Assembly (NCBI GenBank): GCA_020747065.1
Contig: JAGMVK010000007.1
Span: forward strand, 2,294,001-2,358,000
Reading direction: 5' to 3'
DNA from: Cadophora sp. MPI-SDFR-AT-0126
Taxonomy: Eukaryota > Ascomycota > Leotiomycetes > Helotiales > Ploettnerulaceae
DNA: 64,000 nucleotides
The first letter of the stretch is position 1. Each line of letters opens with the position of its first letter. The translations under genes and the position numbers were made by a program. This document shows, piece after piece, positions 25,519-37,074 of the stretch. The notes below the pieces were generated by a model. The model was not told the DNA's origin, ran no database searches, and saw only the letters and a program-made list of their open reading frames with translations.

Positions 25519-25884
25519 TTAACCGAGGTAGAATTCCGAGGCAGAAAGTAGTTTGGCTCCATGGGAAACACCAATGTAAACATCTCGAGAGGCGCAATTC
25601 GAGCGAGACATGACTTGAAGAACTCGATGTCGTAACCAGTATGCGACCTTGTAAGCATACCGCGATCCAGCCCTCTCAAGATTGAGGAATGTAGATAGCA
25701 TCGATCGATCGTCCCTCCAAGGAATCGATTGGTTCCTGATTAGAGAAATGCCGAGAGCAACAAACTCTAACCAGGAACTGCCGCGTACAACTTTGTACTT
25801 TACCTTCGTTGGCCAACCACTATCTGATGCCAATCCCCTTCCGTTGGAAATGTCCCACCACGACATTATTTGTTCATCCGTCAA
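25519..25884 (-). CDS. Possible hypothetical protein fragment (121 aa)
   Basis: Open frame MTDEQIMSWWDISNGRGLAS with balanced composition. In the same frame the reading continues upstream (KLHYDLRSVNCL) to stops near 25950. Another open frame of 105 codons lies 200 bp upstream on the same strand. No family recognised. It may be an orphan gene, an exon or a decayed gene. Confidence 0.22.
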   Translation of the reverse strand: MTDEQIMSWWDISNGRGLASDSGWPTKVKYKVVRGSSWLEFVALGISLIRNQSIPWRDDRSMLSTFLNLERAGSRYAYKVAYWLRHRVLQVMSRSNCASRDVYIGVSHGAKLLSASEFYLG

Positions 25885-26862
25885 GCAGTTGACACTTCGA
25901 AGATCGTAGTGGAGCTTGTATAACCACAGTCTGCTTGAGGAAATTCATCACACGAGCAGTCGCACCGTGTTGGTGCAGATGAGACAAAACGCCTCCCGAT
26001 GCTCGTTATCTTGAGGTGGTGGGGGCAACGTATCTAGCTGTGGCTGAATTCCAGAAGCCGCACCAATAACCTCTCTCATTTCACTTGGGAGGGCGACATT
26101 GGGAGAGTGTGTCTAAGTTTGAACCCTTCTTGCATGTGCTCGAGATAAAGGTGTATGCTGTGGAATTGAAGTGGATCTTCGAGTACGGAATATCATGTAC
26201 CACCGTATGTGTAGATAAGTGTAAGTACAGAGTTCTCTCGGCCAGAACTAGATCGAGTAGCTCCGAGTTGGATCCATCCTTCTTGTAGATCGTTGTGACA
26301 TTGTTGCATTGCATGCTCAAGGTACCATTGAGTCTCGCCGTGCATATCGGATGATAAGAGAAAGGTAAGAAATATAGCGACTTCGGAGAATATGTCACTG
26401 CTAGGTTGTAAGTGGTACCAAGTTATGAGTTTGAAATTGGTGAACTTATTGCACCTCTTGAACGGCTCTCCGGCACTGCCATTGAGGCTTGGATGGTAAT
26501 TGGATATTCCAGCTCTAACTGCAACCCTGGGGAGATTTGGAAATGTTTATTGCACAAGTCTGGACGGCGGGCTTAATCCAGAGCTCAGAATACTTACTGA
26601 TGAGAACTTAACAAATGTAAGTCCACCACTACTGTGTCTGATACAATAAATTCGACGCAGAGGGCGCACCACATGGTATTCAGAAGGTTATCTACAAGAA
26701 TAGAAGGGAGACTCCAAGATGCCTGAGGAAGAAAAGCAAAAGCGCCAAGACGTGTCTTCCCACGTGATGATAAGAGAAATACTAAGTGATAAGAAGCCTG
26801 TCAATTAAATTTTCCCTCGAAACGACATCAAACACCACGATTTGAGGACCTTAAGTGCAGCA

Positions 26863-29109
26863 ATGGCCAATAGCAGCAGCACATCCTCATCCATGACCTC
26901 GACATCTCATACCATGACCGCGTTCCCCGCTGTTCCAAATCCCTCATTTCCAGACGCCAAAACCTTCGCCATGGCATCTCCGATGGCAAATCTCCTGCAA
27001 GCACTTGCGCCAGAAAATCGACATACTTTCATTGCGCCTACCTCTTCCTTACCAGACGCCAGCTTGGGACTCGTGAAGGAAACATTGGATCCCATCGCCG
27101 GGAAGCTGGGAGAGGAACAAGCTGAGAGATTGAAGGAGCAGAGGAAGAAACGGAAGAGGGGGCAATCGGGGACGGATGATGGGGAGGTCCTGAAGATTCG
27201 AAAGATTTATACTGAGGGATTTGAGGTCGAGCAAGTCTGGGAACAGGCTAGGAGGGTCATTGATGCGCTGAGGGGAGATGCGGAGAGAGCTTTGGAAGAG
27301 CTGGGTGGATTGGAGACAGAGACAGGGGATGAGGTTGATGAGGGGGTTGGGTTGCTGAAATTTGATGAGGATGGATTTGAAATTGGCTCGGATGACGAGA
27401 GTATGGAAGACGGCGAGGGGCAGGTCGGTGAGGAGACAGAGGATGACGAAGATGAGGAGCTAGACGGCCTTGGTGATGAGGAAGAAGACTTCGAAGGTCT
27501 TGATGGAGAGGAAGGCTTTGACGACGAAGAAGATGAAGACGAGGATGATGCACCAGCCGGTCTCTATGTTGAAGACCCGCACAAACTCAATGATGGTTTC
27601 TTCTCCATCGATGATTTTAACAAGCAGACCGAATTTCTGGAACAGCAAGACGCAGCCGCTGACCCGTATACTGGAGAAGCAAGTGATGAAGAAGACATCG
27701 ATTGGGATGCCGACCCATCAACACTCGCTCCCAAACCAGTCTCGAGCTCAAAACGAGCCGCAGCAATGGACATCGAGGACGATGATGAGGAAGAGGAAGA
27801 CGACGAAGAAGATGGACCAACATTTGGAAACGTTGATCTCAACGCACCAGAAGGCGAAAGTGACGATGGCTCAGAGGGCGAGGACCTAGATCAAGACCCA
27901 GTGGGAGACAATACCAACAACATCCTCTACAAAGACTTCTTCGAGCCTCCACCGCGAAAAGTAGGCAAAGCAGAAATGCAAGCCAGCTACCTCGAACGAC
28001 AAGCCAAACGAGCCGCCCAAACCACTGCGCCCATCGACGACGAAGCCGGTATGGAGCGAGCCATAGCAGACGTCCGCCGCGACCTCTTTGACGACGAGTC
28101 CGACCAGTCAGGCTCAGAAGACGCCCTCTCCGACGTCGAAGCTGGTGATCCCAAATCCCGCAAATCTGCACACGAGCGGCGACAAGCCAAAATCGCCGAA
28201 GAAATCCGCCGCCTCGAAGCAGCATCCGTAGCTAAACGAGAATGGACACTCGCAGGCGAAGCTCGAGCTGCCGACCGCCCCCTCAACTCACTCTTAGACG
28301 AAGATCTCGATTTCGAGCGCACGGGCAAACCTGTACTAGAAGTCACGGCCGAAGTCAGCGAGAGCATCGAAGAGCTCATCAAGCGGCGGATCCTCGCACA
28401 GGAATTCGACGAGGTGATTCGTCGACGTCCCGAAACCGAGACAGCTGGTTCCTCCCGCCGCGGCCTCTTCGAACTCGATGACTCGAAACCGCAACAGAGT
28501 CTCGCGGAGATGTACGAGGAAGAGCACGTCAAGGCCCACAACCCCGACACTTACGTCTCCAAATCCGACGAGAAGCTGCGCAAGGAAGAAGCAGAGATCG
28601 AGGGCCTCTGGAAGGACGTTTCCGCCAAACTCGACGCCCTCAGCAGCTGGCACTACAAGCCCAAGCCCGCGGCACCCAGCCTTACAGTCGTCTCCGACGT
28701 AGCCACCATCTCCATGGAAGACGCGCAGCCCACGACAGCATCTGGCATCAGCACCGGTCAGAGTATGCTTGCGCCGCAGGAGATCTATAAAGCGGGCAGA
28801 GACAAGGCGACGATTGAGAAGGGCGAGATTGTACCGAGGACTGGAGCGCCGGTTGCGAGACAGGAGATGACGAGGGAAGAGAAGCTGAGGAGGCGGAGGA
28901 GAGAGAAGGAGAGGATCAAGAAGAGGGGTGGGGAGGAGATTGGGCAGAGGCCCGAGAGCACGAAGACGAAGCAGAAGAGGGAGACCATCGGGGCGCTGAA
29001 GAAGGGTGGCGTTAAGGTAATTGGTAAAAAGGGCGAGGTTAGGGATGTCGATGGGAATAAGGTCTTGGCCGGCGCGGCGGTTAACGGTGCTGGTGGATTT
29101 AAATTGTAG
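26863..29109 (+). CDS. MPP10: U3 snoRNP protein MPP10
   Basis: Component of the U3 snoRNP in the small-subunit processome. With IMP3 and IMP4 it is needed for early 18S rRNA processing in the nucleolus. A single exon gives 748 residues from ATG 26863; the open frame extends 7 codons upstream but without an ATG. Long acidic tracts (about residues 165-235 and 300-345) alternate with conserved blocks: DPHKLNDGFFSIDDFNKQTE, then NILYKDFFEPPPRKV, then DLDFERTGKPVLEVTAEVSE, then KRRILAQEFDEVIRR. The signature QQSLAEMYEEEHVKAHNPDT and the SSWHYKPKP block follow. The C terminus is strongly basic (REEKLRRRRREKERIKKRGG), typical of nucleolar proteins. The Lys/Glu alternation and length match fungal MPP10. 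Confidence 0.93.
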   Translation: MANSSSTSSSMTSTSHTMTAFPAVPNPSFPDAKTFAMASPMANLLQALAPENRHTFIAPTSSLPDASLGLVKETLDPIAGKLGEEQAERLKEQRKKRKRGQSGTDDGEVLKIRKIYTEGFEVEQVWEQARRVIDALRGDAERALEELGGLETETGDEVDEGVGLLKFDEDGFEIGSDDESMEDGEGQVGEETEDDEDEELDGLGDEEEDFEGLDGEEGFDDEEDEDEDDAPAGLYVEDPHKLNDGFFSIDDFNKQTEFLEQQDAAADPYTGEASDEEDIDWDADPSTLAPKPVSSSKRAAAMDIEDDDEEEEDDEEDGPTFGNVDLNAPEGESDDGSEGEDLDQDPVGDNTNNILYKDFFEPPPRKVGKAEMQASYLERQAKRAAQTTAPIDDEAGMERAIADVRRDLFDDESDQSGSEDALSDVEAGDPKSRKSAHERRQAKIAEEIRRLEAASVAKREWTLAGEARAADRPLNSLLDEDLDFERTGKPVLEVTAEVSESIEELIKRRILAQEFDEVIRRRPETETAGSSRRGLFELDDSKPQQSLAEMYEEEHVKAHNPDTYVSKSDEKLRKEEAEIEGLWKDVSAKLDALSSWHYKPKPAAPSLTVVSDVATISMEDAQPTTASGISTGQSMLAPQEIYKAGRDKATIEKGEIVPRTGAPVARQEMTREEKLRRRRREKERIKKRGGEEIGQRPESTKTKQKRETIGALKKGGVKVIGKKGEVRDVDGNKVLAGAAVNGAGGFKL

Positions 29110-31736
29110 TTAGCACTTTTGGTGGTACATGAAAGCAATGTGGCTTTTCACAACGTCTTCATCTCTCGGTTTTGAGGATTGTTCTGCTAGAATTGAAGTG
29201 AGGCCGCTTGGGATGTACCAAATCACTGATTGGATAGTTTCGATGCCGTCTGGATTATTCAATCTCTGTTGCACGTCGCAGTCATTTTTCCGAGTTTCGT
29301 AATGTTTGTCCGAGGCCTGGCTTTGTTTACTTCATCTCGCTTGCTGTCTCGGCATGTTTCATACTTGGTCAGAAAATGATTCGAGTTTGAATGCCTTCAT
29401 GTTGCGGACCGGCCTTGATGAGACTACAGTCATTACTGCCAATTATTGTTCGCTATCTCTGTCCTGCGTTCCTGATCCTCCGCTCATTATCTTCCATCCA
29501 TCCCATTCGCCAACCCGAAACTAGAAGATCTTGCTCTTCGATCTCATCATCGCCCAGATCTCTGTCTGCATCCTTCGTCTCGTCTCCATCCATACCACAG
29601 CCAACGCCCCAGTGAGTCGCATTGTGGTCTGTATGGTACATTAGCACTGATTCGTGTCGAAAACCATCGAGTCTTGATGAGACAGTGGGGTCTCCAACGA
29701 TAAGAGTGGTGTGTGTTCAGACCTGGATGGAAAACACATATTCGTGATTTTGCATCAATCCTGTTGAAATGAAATCGCGGGCTCATGAACCAGTATTTCC
29801 CATAAAGCTGTATTCTCGATTGATACAACGGACCCCTTGTGAATTGGATTCCTGGGGGAAGAAATCATTCTTTGCTTCGAAATTGTGTGAACTGCGGATT
29901 TTGGTACTTTGTAAGGAACTCTTCGATCTGCCAGACATCGCCAACATCTATTTGCTTCAAGAACAACGATGTGGAGTGGAGACCTGTAGCTTCCAAGACC
30001 ATCTGTTCGGCGAATTAGCACGAGTCTCTCTCGGGGTCTTGGAAGTCATAAAAATTGGGAGCTGATATCGAGACACCAAATGTCGAATATTGACTCTATA
30101 GACTTGATATCCTAGCGCAAAGAAGTACTGACCTGAATCACACCTCGATGGCCTTTTTGCTGAAAATTTGCCTTACTCACTTCGTACTCGTCACAGAAGA
30201 ACTTGAGACGCCTCAGGTACCCCTGTCGGTCGTTACTTATACCCAAGTCGATGTAAGCCCAGCATCTATTCAGGACTTGCTTGCCGTCTGTTAGCTAGCC
30301 ATGCATTGTCATCTACGAATAGATGACAGACTCTGGTTATTTGGGCTACGACGGAAATGATAGACTGTTTCCTTGATTCCCCGCTCATTGATCTTCGGAA
30401 ATTTTTCGAGTTTCACACAGGTGACGCGACGTTGGGAATTACTATTAGTGTCGCTGTTGAAGAGAGCCAGCTGCCAGGGAACATCTTGGCACTAGAAAAA
30501 GATGATGACTTAGCTATGGGTCAAGAATGCCTTGAGAAAAAGTAAACATTTGGAGATATATCCACCACTTGTCTCGAAGTTGTTGTTCAACGAAAGAAAG
30601 GGCCCGATAGCGTGTCCCCAGGGTACCCACAAATCGTTTGTTTTCCGGGAGAACAAGCATGAGACGATATTGTAAGGGCGAAGCTTGCTGCTGGGGTGGT
30701 TGGTTGAGGGCTTGCTCAGATTTGAAAGGTTGTTGATTTGGATCGCTTTGTCGAAGGGTAAGCTATAGGTTGAACATGTGGGACAGTGTTGAGGATATCA
30801 GCATAGCCTTTTTGCATACATACGAAGTTTGGCAGAGATCGTCAGGTCCCCGAGATCCAATTCCCAATCACTGAGAGAGCCAAGGGATAATTTACCTATC
30901 TATCTACCGGAAGACTAAAGAGCGGGAGGCGTAGTGCTGGAGCAATAATTATGATTGATGGCCATGCAACTGAAGCAGACAACTAAAAATTGGCTTGCTG
31001 TTGAAGGAGAAGAGAGAAACAAGAGAGATAAGAGCCGCAAGTGACATGCACTTTTATTGCGCAAGCAGGAGTTATAGAGTGGCGTACCATTCGACACGGT
31101 ATGGTGGTATTATTGAAGCAAGGACGACCCACGAAGCCAGGGTGTATCTGAAGGATGGACAATTAAAAATAAACCGAACCATCTTCGAGTAATGGTCAAC
31201 AGTAAGCTCATGCCATGCAAGTCATTTTCTTGGACACGCAGGGAAAGGCACGTTGAGATGAAAGAGTCTCCATTGATTTTAGACGGATAAGCAAACAAGC
31301 ATTAGAAGCATTGTATGAACAGCATGAATTCGATATCCCAAGACCCAAAGTAAGTGAAAACCGATCCTATCCCCCTCCTGTCATGTACACATCAAAGACT
31401 CAACACCTAAGGTGTAAAAGCAAAAAATAGGTATCCCAATCGCCACGCCTCAACGCCTTTCCTATGACCCCTCTCGAGACCACACGTACCAGCGCGAAAG
31501 AACGACCGCGAGAGAAGAGCGAATGATGTGAATGAAGCCTCCCTAGTCCCCTCCCATAATTTAGAAAGTGCGGCTCTTCACAGCCATGCTGACTTGCGCA
31601 GCAAGAAGCTAGGAAACCATAAAACAAACATAAATTCATACCCATTTTCCACCTTCCTTACCATCCAATACTCTGTACAGCCCAATTTCTTTCCGAAATC
31701 GACATCTGTAGACGTCCGCTATCCAATTTGTATCGC
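29110..31736. other. Gene-poor 2.6-kb stretch with minus-strand coding-like fragments
   Basis: Follows the MPP10 3' end. On the minus strand, between about 29453 and 30300, several short blocks look protein-like but are interrupted by stops or frame changes (listed separately). From 30300 to 31736 I see no gene. The final part is the 3' flank of the SAP-like membrane protein. Confidence 0.4.
29453..30290 (-). pseudogene. Possible decayed gene, family unknown
   Basis: In minus-strand order: a block reading DGKQVLNRCWAYIDLGISND, then RQGYLRRLKFFCDEYE; a block APNFYDFQDPERDSC, a stop, then FAEQMVLEATGLHSTSLFLK, then QIDVGDVWQIEEFLTKYQ; and a last block with ESVLMYHTDHNATHWGVGCG. They occur in order over 840 bp, with a TAA inside the second block and frame changes between blocks. 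This is what a gene with introns and one or more disabling changes would look like. I cannot name the family; chance is possible. Confidence 0.3.
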
Positions 31737-32879
31737 TTACTTCTTCAAAACGGCGTCATACAACGTGATCAAGCCTGTAATGCCAGTTCCGACAAGAACG
31801 CCCTTCCAACCGCCATAGATGGCGGAGTTGATTCGGGCGACAGACTCCAAATCGACCAGGCCTCCGAAGGTAACATCTTGCCCAAAGACGACGAAAGTCA
31901 TCAAGGCCTTGACGATGCTGAAGGTCAATGGATCAAACTTGTAGGCGAAATGTGGAGTGTGGCTTCGGGTCCTCGATGGCTTGGCTGTCAAATTGAAGAA
32001 GTAGGAGGCGACAAATGGAACAACCAGAGTTGTGATCGCCCACAACGAGACGGGGTTCCAGAAGGAGGCTGTAAGGAGGAGGAACAAATCAGGAATCTTT
32101 ACATCGTAAGGCGCCGAGGTCAAGTAGTTGATGGTTGGGATTGTGAACGCGTAACGGTCAGCCAAGACCTCTTTTCGCAAGTTGTAAAACTCGAAGAGAA
32201 TGACAACAGCTTGCACAGCTTGGACAGTGGACAGACTTTCGCGCGTACTCTGCGCATACTCGACGAGACCAGAGTCCTCATACATATTCGCAACCTTGGA
32301 GCGCAAGACCTGTGTACGGCGATCGATCGCGTCTGCGACGACACTTGGTGACGGTGGCAAGGGCACATTTGATGCGAATGAGAGATTCGAGAGTGCAGAG
32401 GCGCGAGGAGTGCGAGTCAAGGCGGATCTGGCGCGCGTAGTCGCAGGTTCGACTTCGGAATCATCGCTACATAGATGTCAACAGTGGACTTGACGCGCAT
32501 CTGAGGCGCGTGCACTTACGTCGCAACAAGCTCTTCTGCAGCTTTTGTAACTCTGCGCTTTACCGACTTGACCTTGGTCTCGATGTCGGAAGCTAGAGAA
32601 GCAGCTTCCTTCTTCACTGGAGAGCTTCCATTTCGTCCCTTATAGAATGGCGCAAGTTGCGTGTCGGACGAGAATTGGGATGCATTTTTGGTCAGATAGT
32701 CATCGAGTGCGACCTCGAGTTCAGTCTTCTTCAACCCATCGTATCTATGACATATCAGCTCGTCTTCTGCAAAGTGTACGATACATTGAAGTCGCATACC
32801 CTGTAAAGCCCACGGTGTCGCTCAATTCGACCAGCTCCCCTTTGCGCATCTTCTGCAACCAGCTCGAAGCTCCGGACAT
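31737..32879 (-). CDS. SAP/HeH-like domain protein with C-terminal membrane segments
   Basis: Exons 32879-32800, 32744-32520 and 32466-31737 (introns 53 and 51 bp) give 344 residues. Residues about 9-46 (KMRKGELVELSDTVGFTGYD, then GLKKTELEVALDDYL) have the two-helix pattern of a SAP or HeH/LEM-like fold. A basic, Ser/Thr-rich linker follows (residues 60-130). The C-terminal 200 residues hold about four hydrophobic stretches: TVQAVQAVVILFEFYNL, then LFLLLTASFWNPVSLWAITT running into LVVPFVASYFF, then IVKALMTFVVFG, then GVLVGTGITGLITLYDAVL. A SAP/HeH domain plus membrane helices recalls inner-nuclear-membrane proteins of the Heh1/Src1 type, but length and order differ, so that role is only a suggestion. 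The family seems limited to fungi. The splice joins restore the fold. Confidence 0.75.
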
Positions 32880-33390
32880 TTTGAATAAGGCGACTGTGCA
32901 AAGCGAAGTTACGCGATCGTAATGAATATGGTTTGACTGGGATTGAGAGAAGTTGTAGAAACAAGAAATGTGGTGTAGGGTGGAGGGAGTGCTTGTTGTT
33001 GTTGTCCAAATAATGTGGGGGCTGGGGTAAACAAGACGAGCAGGCGCTACGGGATCCAGGTCAGCGAAAATCCACCACGTGATGAAGTTTTGGGAAGTGA
33101 CGAATGAGAAGGCCTCGAGTGAGGGTAGTATTTTTGCTCGAAGAGGCAAGATATGGGTTCAACTATTTTGGTTGGTTCACATTACGGAGGGTGTTTGTAG
33201 ATCGTGCCAACCCGCCACTTCTTTTACAGCATTCCTAGGAGAGGCAAAGACAATCGAGATTGCCGGATTATGGCGGTTCTCTAGCAGTACAATATCAACG
33301 GCAGTATAGAGAGCACAGGAGAGTTCTCAAATCTCTTTTCTCGTCCATTGGTGTATTCCTGCTATTTGAAATCTGGTATCATAGTTCTAT

Positions 33391-35493
33391 CTACTCAACA
33401 ATATTGACAAATCTCTCCTTACCCTTCTCCACCACTCGAACAGGTATATATCCCGGAGCCTCATGTAACTTCAAAGTGATGAGCGTCGTCGCTGTCCTAA
33501 TTGTCCTTCTCGCCTTATCCTGTGCCTTCCTGTAGACCTCTTTCTTCTCCTCATTTGTCATCTGAGCAACTTCATCATCAGTTGCCCATTCGTCCACAGC
33601 CAACTCAATCGAGTACTTTTGAAAAATCACAGATAGAACACCCATGACTTTGACCTGAGCGAGTCTTCGCCCAAGACAAGAACGAGCCCCATCCGAGAAG
33701 GGGAGATATGCACCTCGAGCTGGTCGGAAGAGTTGTGCAGACGTATCTTCGCCAGTAAATCCTCCAAAGTCTTCATCTTCTTCCGATGATTCCAGCCCAC
33801 TGTCTCCTTGTTGCTTGCCACTCGATGTAGCCTTCACAAGCCATCTTTCTGGCCTGAAATCGTAAAGATCGTTCGATCGGCCTGAGATCTTAGACGGCTG
33901 CGAGGGCCAGTACTTTGGATTCCTGTGGACTCCGACTGTGTTGAGTGCCACATGAGCACCCGCGGGCAGAGTGACTTTCCTTCCATCTAAAACGATAACC
34001 TGATCCTGCGATTTCGAAACTTGCTTTGGAATAGCAATAACTGGTGGCATAATGCGCAATTGTTCTTGAAGAACAGCTCCAACCATTCCACCGAGAAGGG
34101 TATTGATATTAGACTCGTAGTCCCATGTTTCAGGAGGCTCGTTTCCGAATATCGACTGGACTTCTTTTTGCAGAAGTCGCTGAGCTCTGGGATTGATGGC
34201 CAGTTCCATCAGGGAGAAATGGATGGAATTTGCAGTTGTTTCATGACCTGCCACAATCATGACGAATGCATTGCCCAAAATGTCAGAGTCTGAGAGAATG
34301 GGCCTACCCACCTCACCCTTCTCAGCACGACCTGGAGACGACTTTCTGGCCTTAGCACTTTTCGATTCGCCGTACGAGCTTCGCACGAGCATACCCATAA
34401 TATCCAACCCTTCACTATGTTTGCCTTCACGGGCTTCTTCGACTTTCTGAGCGAATAATTCGCTCATGTATTGTTTCCAATTGATATATGAATGATAAGC
34501 GTTCTGCGCGCTCTGGAATGGGAGACGTTCTGGAGGAATTAGCTTGAAAAAACAGTGCTTTTCATTATCAACACTTACTCAAAATCCATTTGGGGGTCAA
34601 AAGAACCCATATGAGATTGCCCAACAGTGTATCCAGCGCGTGTTCAAAGCTCATGGTATGCCCCTCCGGCGCATCATTACTGCTGTAAATCGCGTCTCTC
34701 GCGCTCTCCTTTTCTTCTGGCTTTTCGCCCGGCCACAGCAGACGCACACCAAAACCAATTCGGCTGATGATATGCAAGGTCAGTCGCATCGTATCCGTCG
34801 GTACTTCCTCGAGTGTGATATTCCCCGCCCCATCAGGCCCAGTCCATTTTCTCAACATCCCCTGCGCCTGACTGCATGCCTCAGCAAAGACCAACACATT
34901 ATTCTTCTCATTGAATCCTGGGGATGTGATCTTCCGGTGCTGTTTCCATTCTGCGCCTTCCGTCGATATTATGTTTCGACCGAAGATTTCGAGGATTCTG
35001 TACGACTCGAGGGGTTTTGGGAAGGCATCGCGCCTGGATGTGACTTGGTGTAGTGCTTCGGCATTTGCGAGCCAAACTTGGATGGCGCCCGGGGAAACCT
35101 GTAAGAATACATCGCCTCTCTCTTCGAATGGGTCGAATTGAAGATCCCACACCCAGTCAGGCATTACATAGCTGCTTCATGTTAGCTGCATCTCTGGATT
35201 TGGTAGAGTAAGGCGCATACGGCAGCCAGCTTTCTGACAAGAATCCCGGCAGATAGGAGAACACTTGAACCCATATTTTGTGAGTTATTAGCCATGCCGT
35301 ATTGTAGATGTTGACAGCTAGAATTGTCAGTTTTCTCTATTAGTGGTCAGTGACTCGATAATGACTTACGAGCAACAATGTATGGAAGGCCAGATCTTTT
35401 TGCCGCAGCAAGATTCTTATACAGGCCAGAGATATTTGAATAGATCCAGTAGAAAGTAAGCCCTGCAATTGCGAGTGCTATGGTTGAGGCCAT
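33391..35493 (-). CDS. Cytochrome P450 monooxygenase
   Basis: Microsomal heme-thiolate monooxygenase; substrate unknown. Exons 35493-35370, 35317-35221, 35171-34579 and 34529-33391 give 650 residues. The N terminus is a membrane anchor (MASTIALAIAGLTFYWIYSN). The C-helix WKQHRK, I-helix AGHETT, K-helix EQLR (the ExxR pair), FRPERW and heme loop FSDGARSCLGRRLA with the Cys ligand are all present. Length is above the usual 500-550. The excess is an insertion between I-helix-proximal residues (SAKARKSSPGRAEKGEVGRP) and an acidic Ser-rich loop between PERW and the heme loop. No other secondary-metabolism gene flanks it, so it is probably not part of a cluster. The first intron begins GTAAGT and the others are similarly standard. 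Confidence 0.9.
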
Positions 35494-37074
35494 TCTGATA
35501 GAATTGTTGTCGTCTGCAACCCTGAAGTGTTACAGAAGGATGAGAGAAAGGTGACAGCTAAGGGATGACAACGGACGATTTAAAAACAAGGACTGCACTG
35601 CAGTCTAGAGTATATTAGCAGAACATACAGTTGACAGGCAGATATCGATTATGGTGAAAGAAATATGGAGGTCATGGGAAGGTGGTGACGGCAACGATTT
35701 GCAGCGTCGGAACACGGACTCGGACGCAACTCCTTCCACAGAGGCAAACTTCTGCCCTGAGGCTTGGGGCTGAAGTGACATCTGGAAAGCCTTGAACCAT
35801 TGGCAACCAATTGAAAGATTGTGATTGCCGCGTCGAGAGGGGTTGAAACCGCCCAAGTTCTGGGTTTCAGTCGCGATGATGGGTAGTTTTAGACACTTGC
35901 ACGCTTTGGGCTGCGTCTCATAAATCAAGCAACGCATTTACAGGGATTCCTAGAAGGTTGGGATTATTTCCCCCTCTTAATAAACAGTTTTCTCATTTGA
36001 GCTGCATCAAATGCTTAACCTGACATTTGCATTATATTTTTCTTCCGTAAATCCAGAGACACTATAAAGACGTCATCGTAAATGTGATATGCCATTTTCA
36101 ATTGGTAATTAATAATTCTCTAGAAGGAGCTAACAGTCTAGTGAACCGTTGACGCGCCATGTCCGAATGCCCAATGCAGTTACTGGACAGACTTGAAGAG
36201 CGGTACAGCCAGATCCGGCAGAAACAAAGTCCACCGAAAGCATCTTATTCGGGTTGATCATTCTCGGAAAAGCCACAGCCGTCTCAGCTGGACCTGAAAT
36301 TCGTGCTTCTGGCTATCGGAGTATGCTTTCTGAAGTGGTACCGGCTATTTTCAGCTCCGTTTACAGTAGCTTTAGTTATTCCTCAGAGCTCATTCATTGC
36401 CAGAGACTTGTTTGTGGTGATGGTGAGGCGGGAGGAGTAGAAAGACAGATGGCTTGGAACTTAATCAGTTATTTGGACGCGATCTATCTAACGAGCTTTG
36501 AATAGTCTAATCAGGAACATGGCGAGGATCTCTCTACAATGAATCCAACGTTTCTACTCTTGAATGCCCTGGCAAGATTTCTTGAAAGTGCCCCAAGTCC
36601 TATGACAAGTGGTAAAATCAATCACTGACGAGTTTGAAATATATCGCAAAAGTACATTGAGATCAGACTGACGAAGAAAGTATGATTCTGAAAAGATTGT
36701 TCAATTCAGCAGCTTATCTTCTTGCAACCAGATGCCACTGTGGCAAGTAATATTACCTCTCATTGTCATGGCTTCGTCCCACAGGCATCCTTCTTCCAGA
36801 CCACAACTCTCACGCAACAGTATTGGAAGAACACAAAGCCATCAATTAACCACATGAGCACTGCAAATGCTAAATACCATACTCCACTGGCTTCACAATC
36901 CCGATGCTCGATGATCAAGGCGTAAAATACTCTCCATCACGTGACCAAAAAGTTGATTCAGCCGCTAGCAGATTTCCCGCTCGGCTAACGCCCACAACTC
37001 CAATCGAGAAATTCGGTCAAGAAAACGAACAGCGACAATTTCACACGACGACCACCACGACAAAATCAGCCAAG
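35494..37074. other. Gene-free stretch between P450 and RPL42 starts
   Basis: About 1.6 kb between divergent starts, therefore both promoters. A 110-codon minus-strand frame (35605-35937) has no recognisable family and looks like chance. AT-rich sequence at 35950-36130. The last 200 bp are A/C-rich (aattcggtcaagaaaacgaacag), typical upstream of a ribosomal protein gene. Confidence 0.45.

Larger units (their letters stand above)
23838..26862. other. Gene-poor 3-kb stretch
   Basis: Between the SPX and MPP10 starts, so it holds both promoters. Overlapping ORFs on both strands at 24113-24870 look like chance frames. A 9-bp tandem repeat lies at 24342-24377. Two minus-strand frames (25519-25884 and 26081-26398) are the only others of note. 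A short AT-rich run precedes the MPP10 start. Confidence 0.45.

Noticed and set aside
26842..26862. Upstream extension of MPP10
   Set aside because: The frame is open, but the codon at 26842 is TTG; the first ATG is at 26863.
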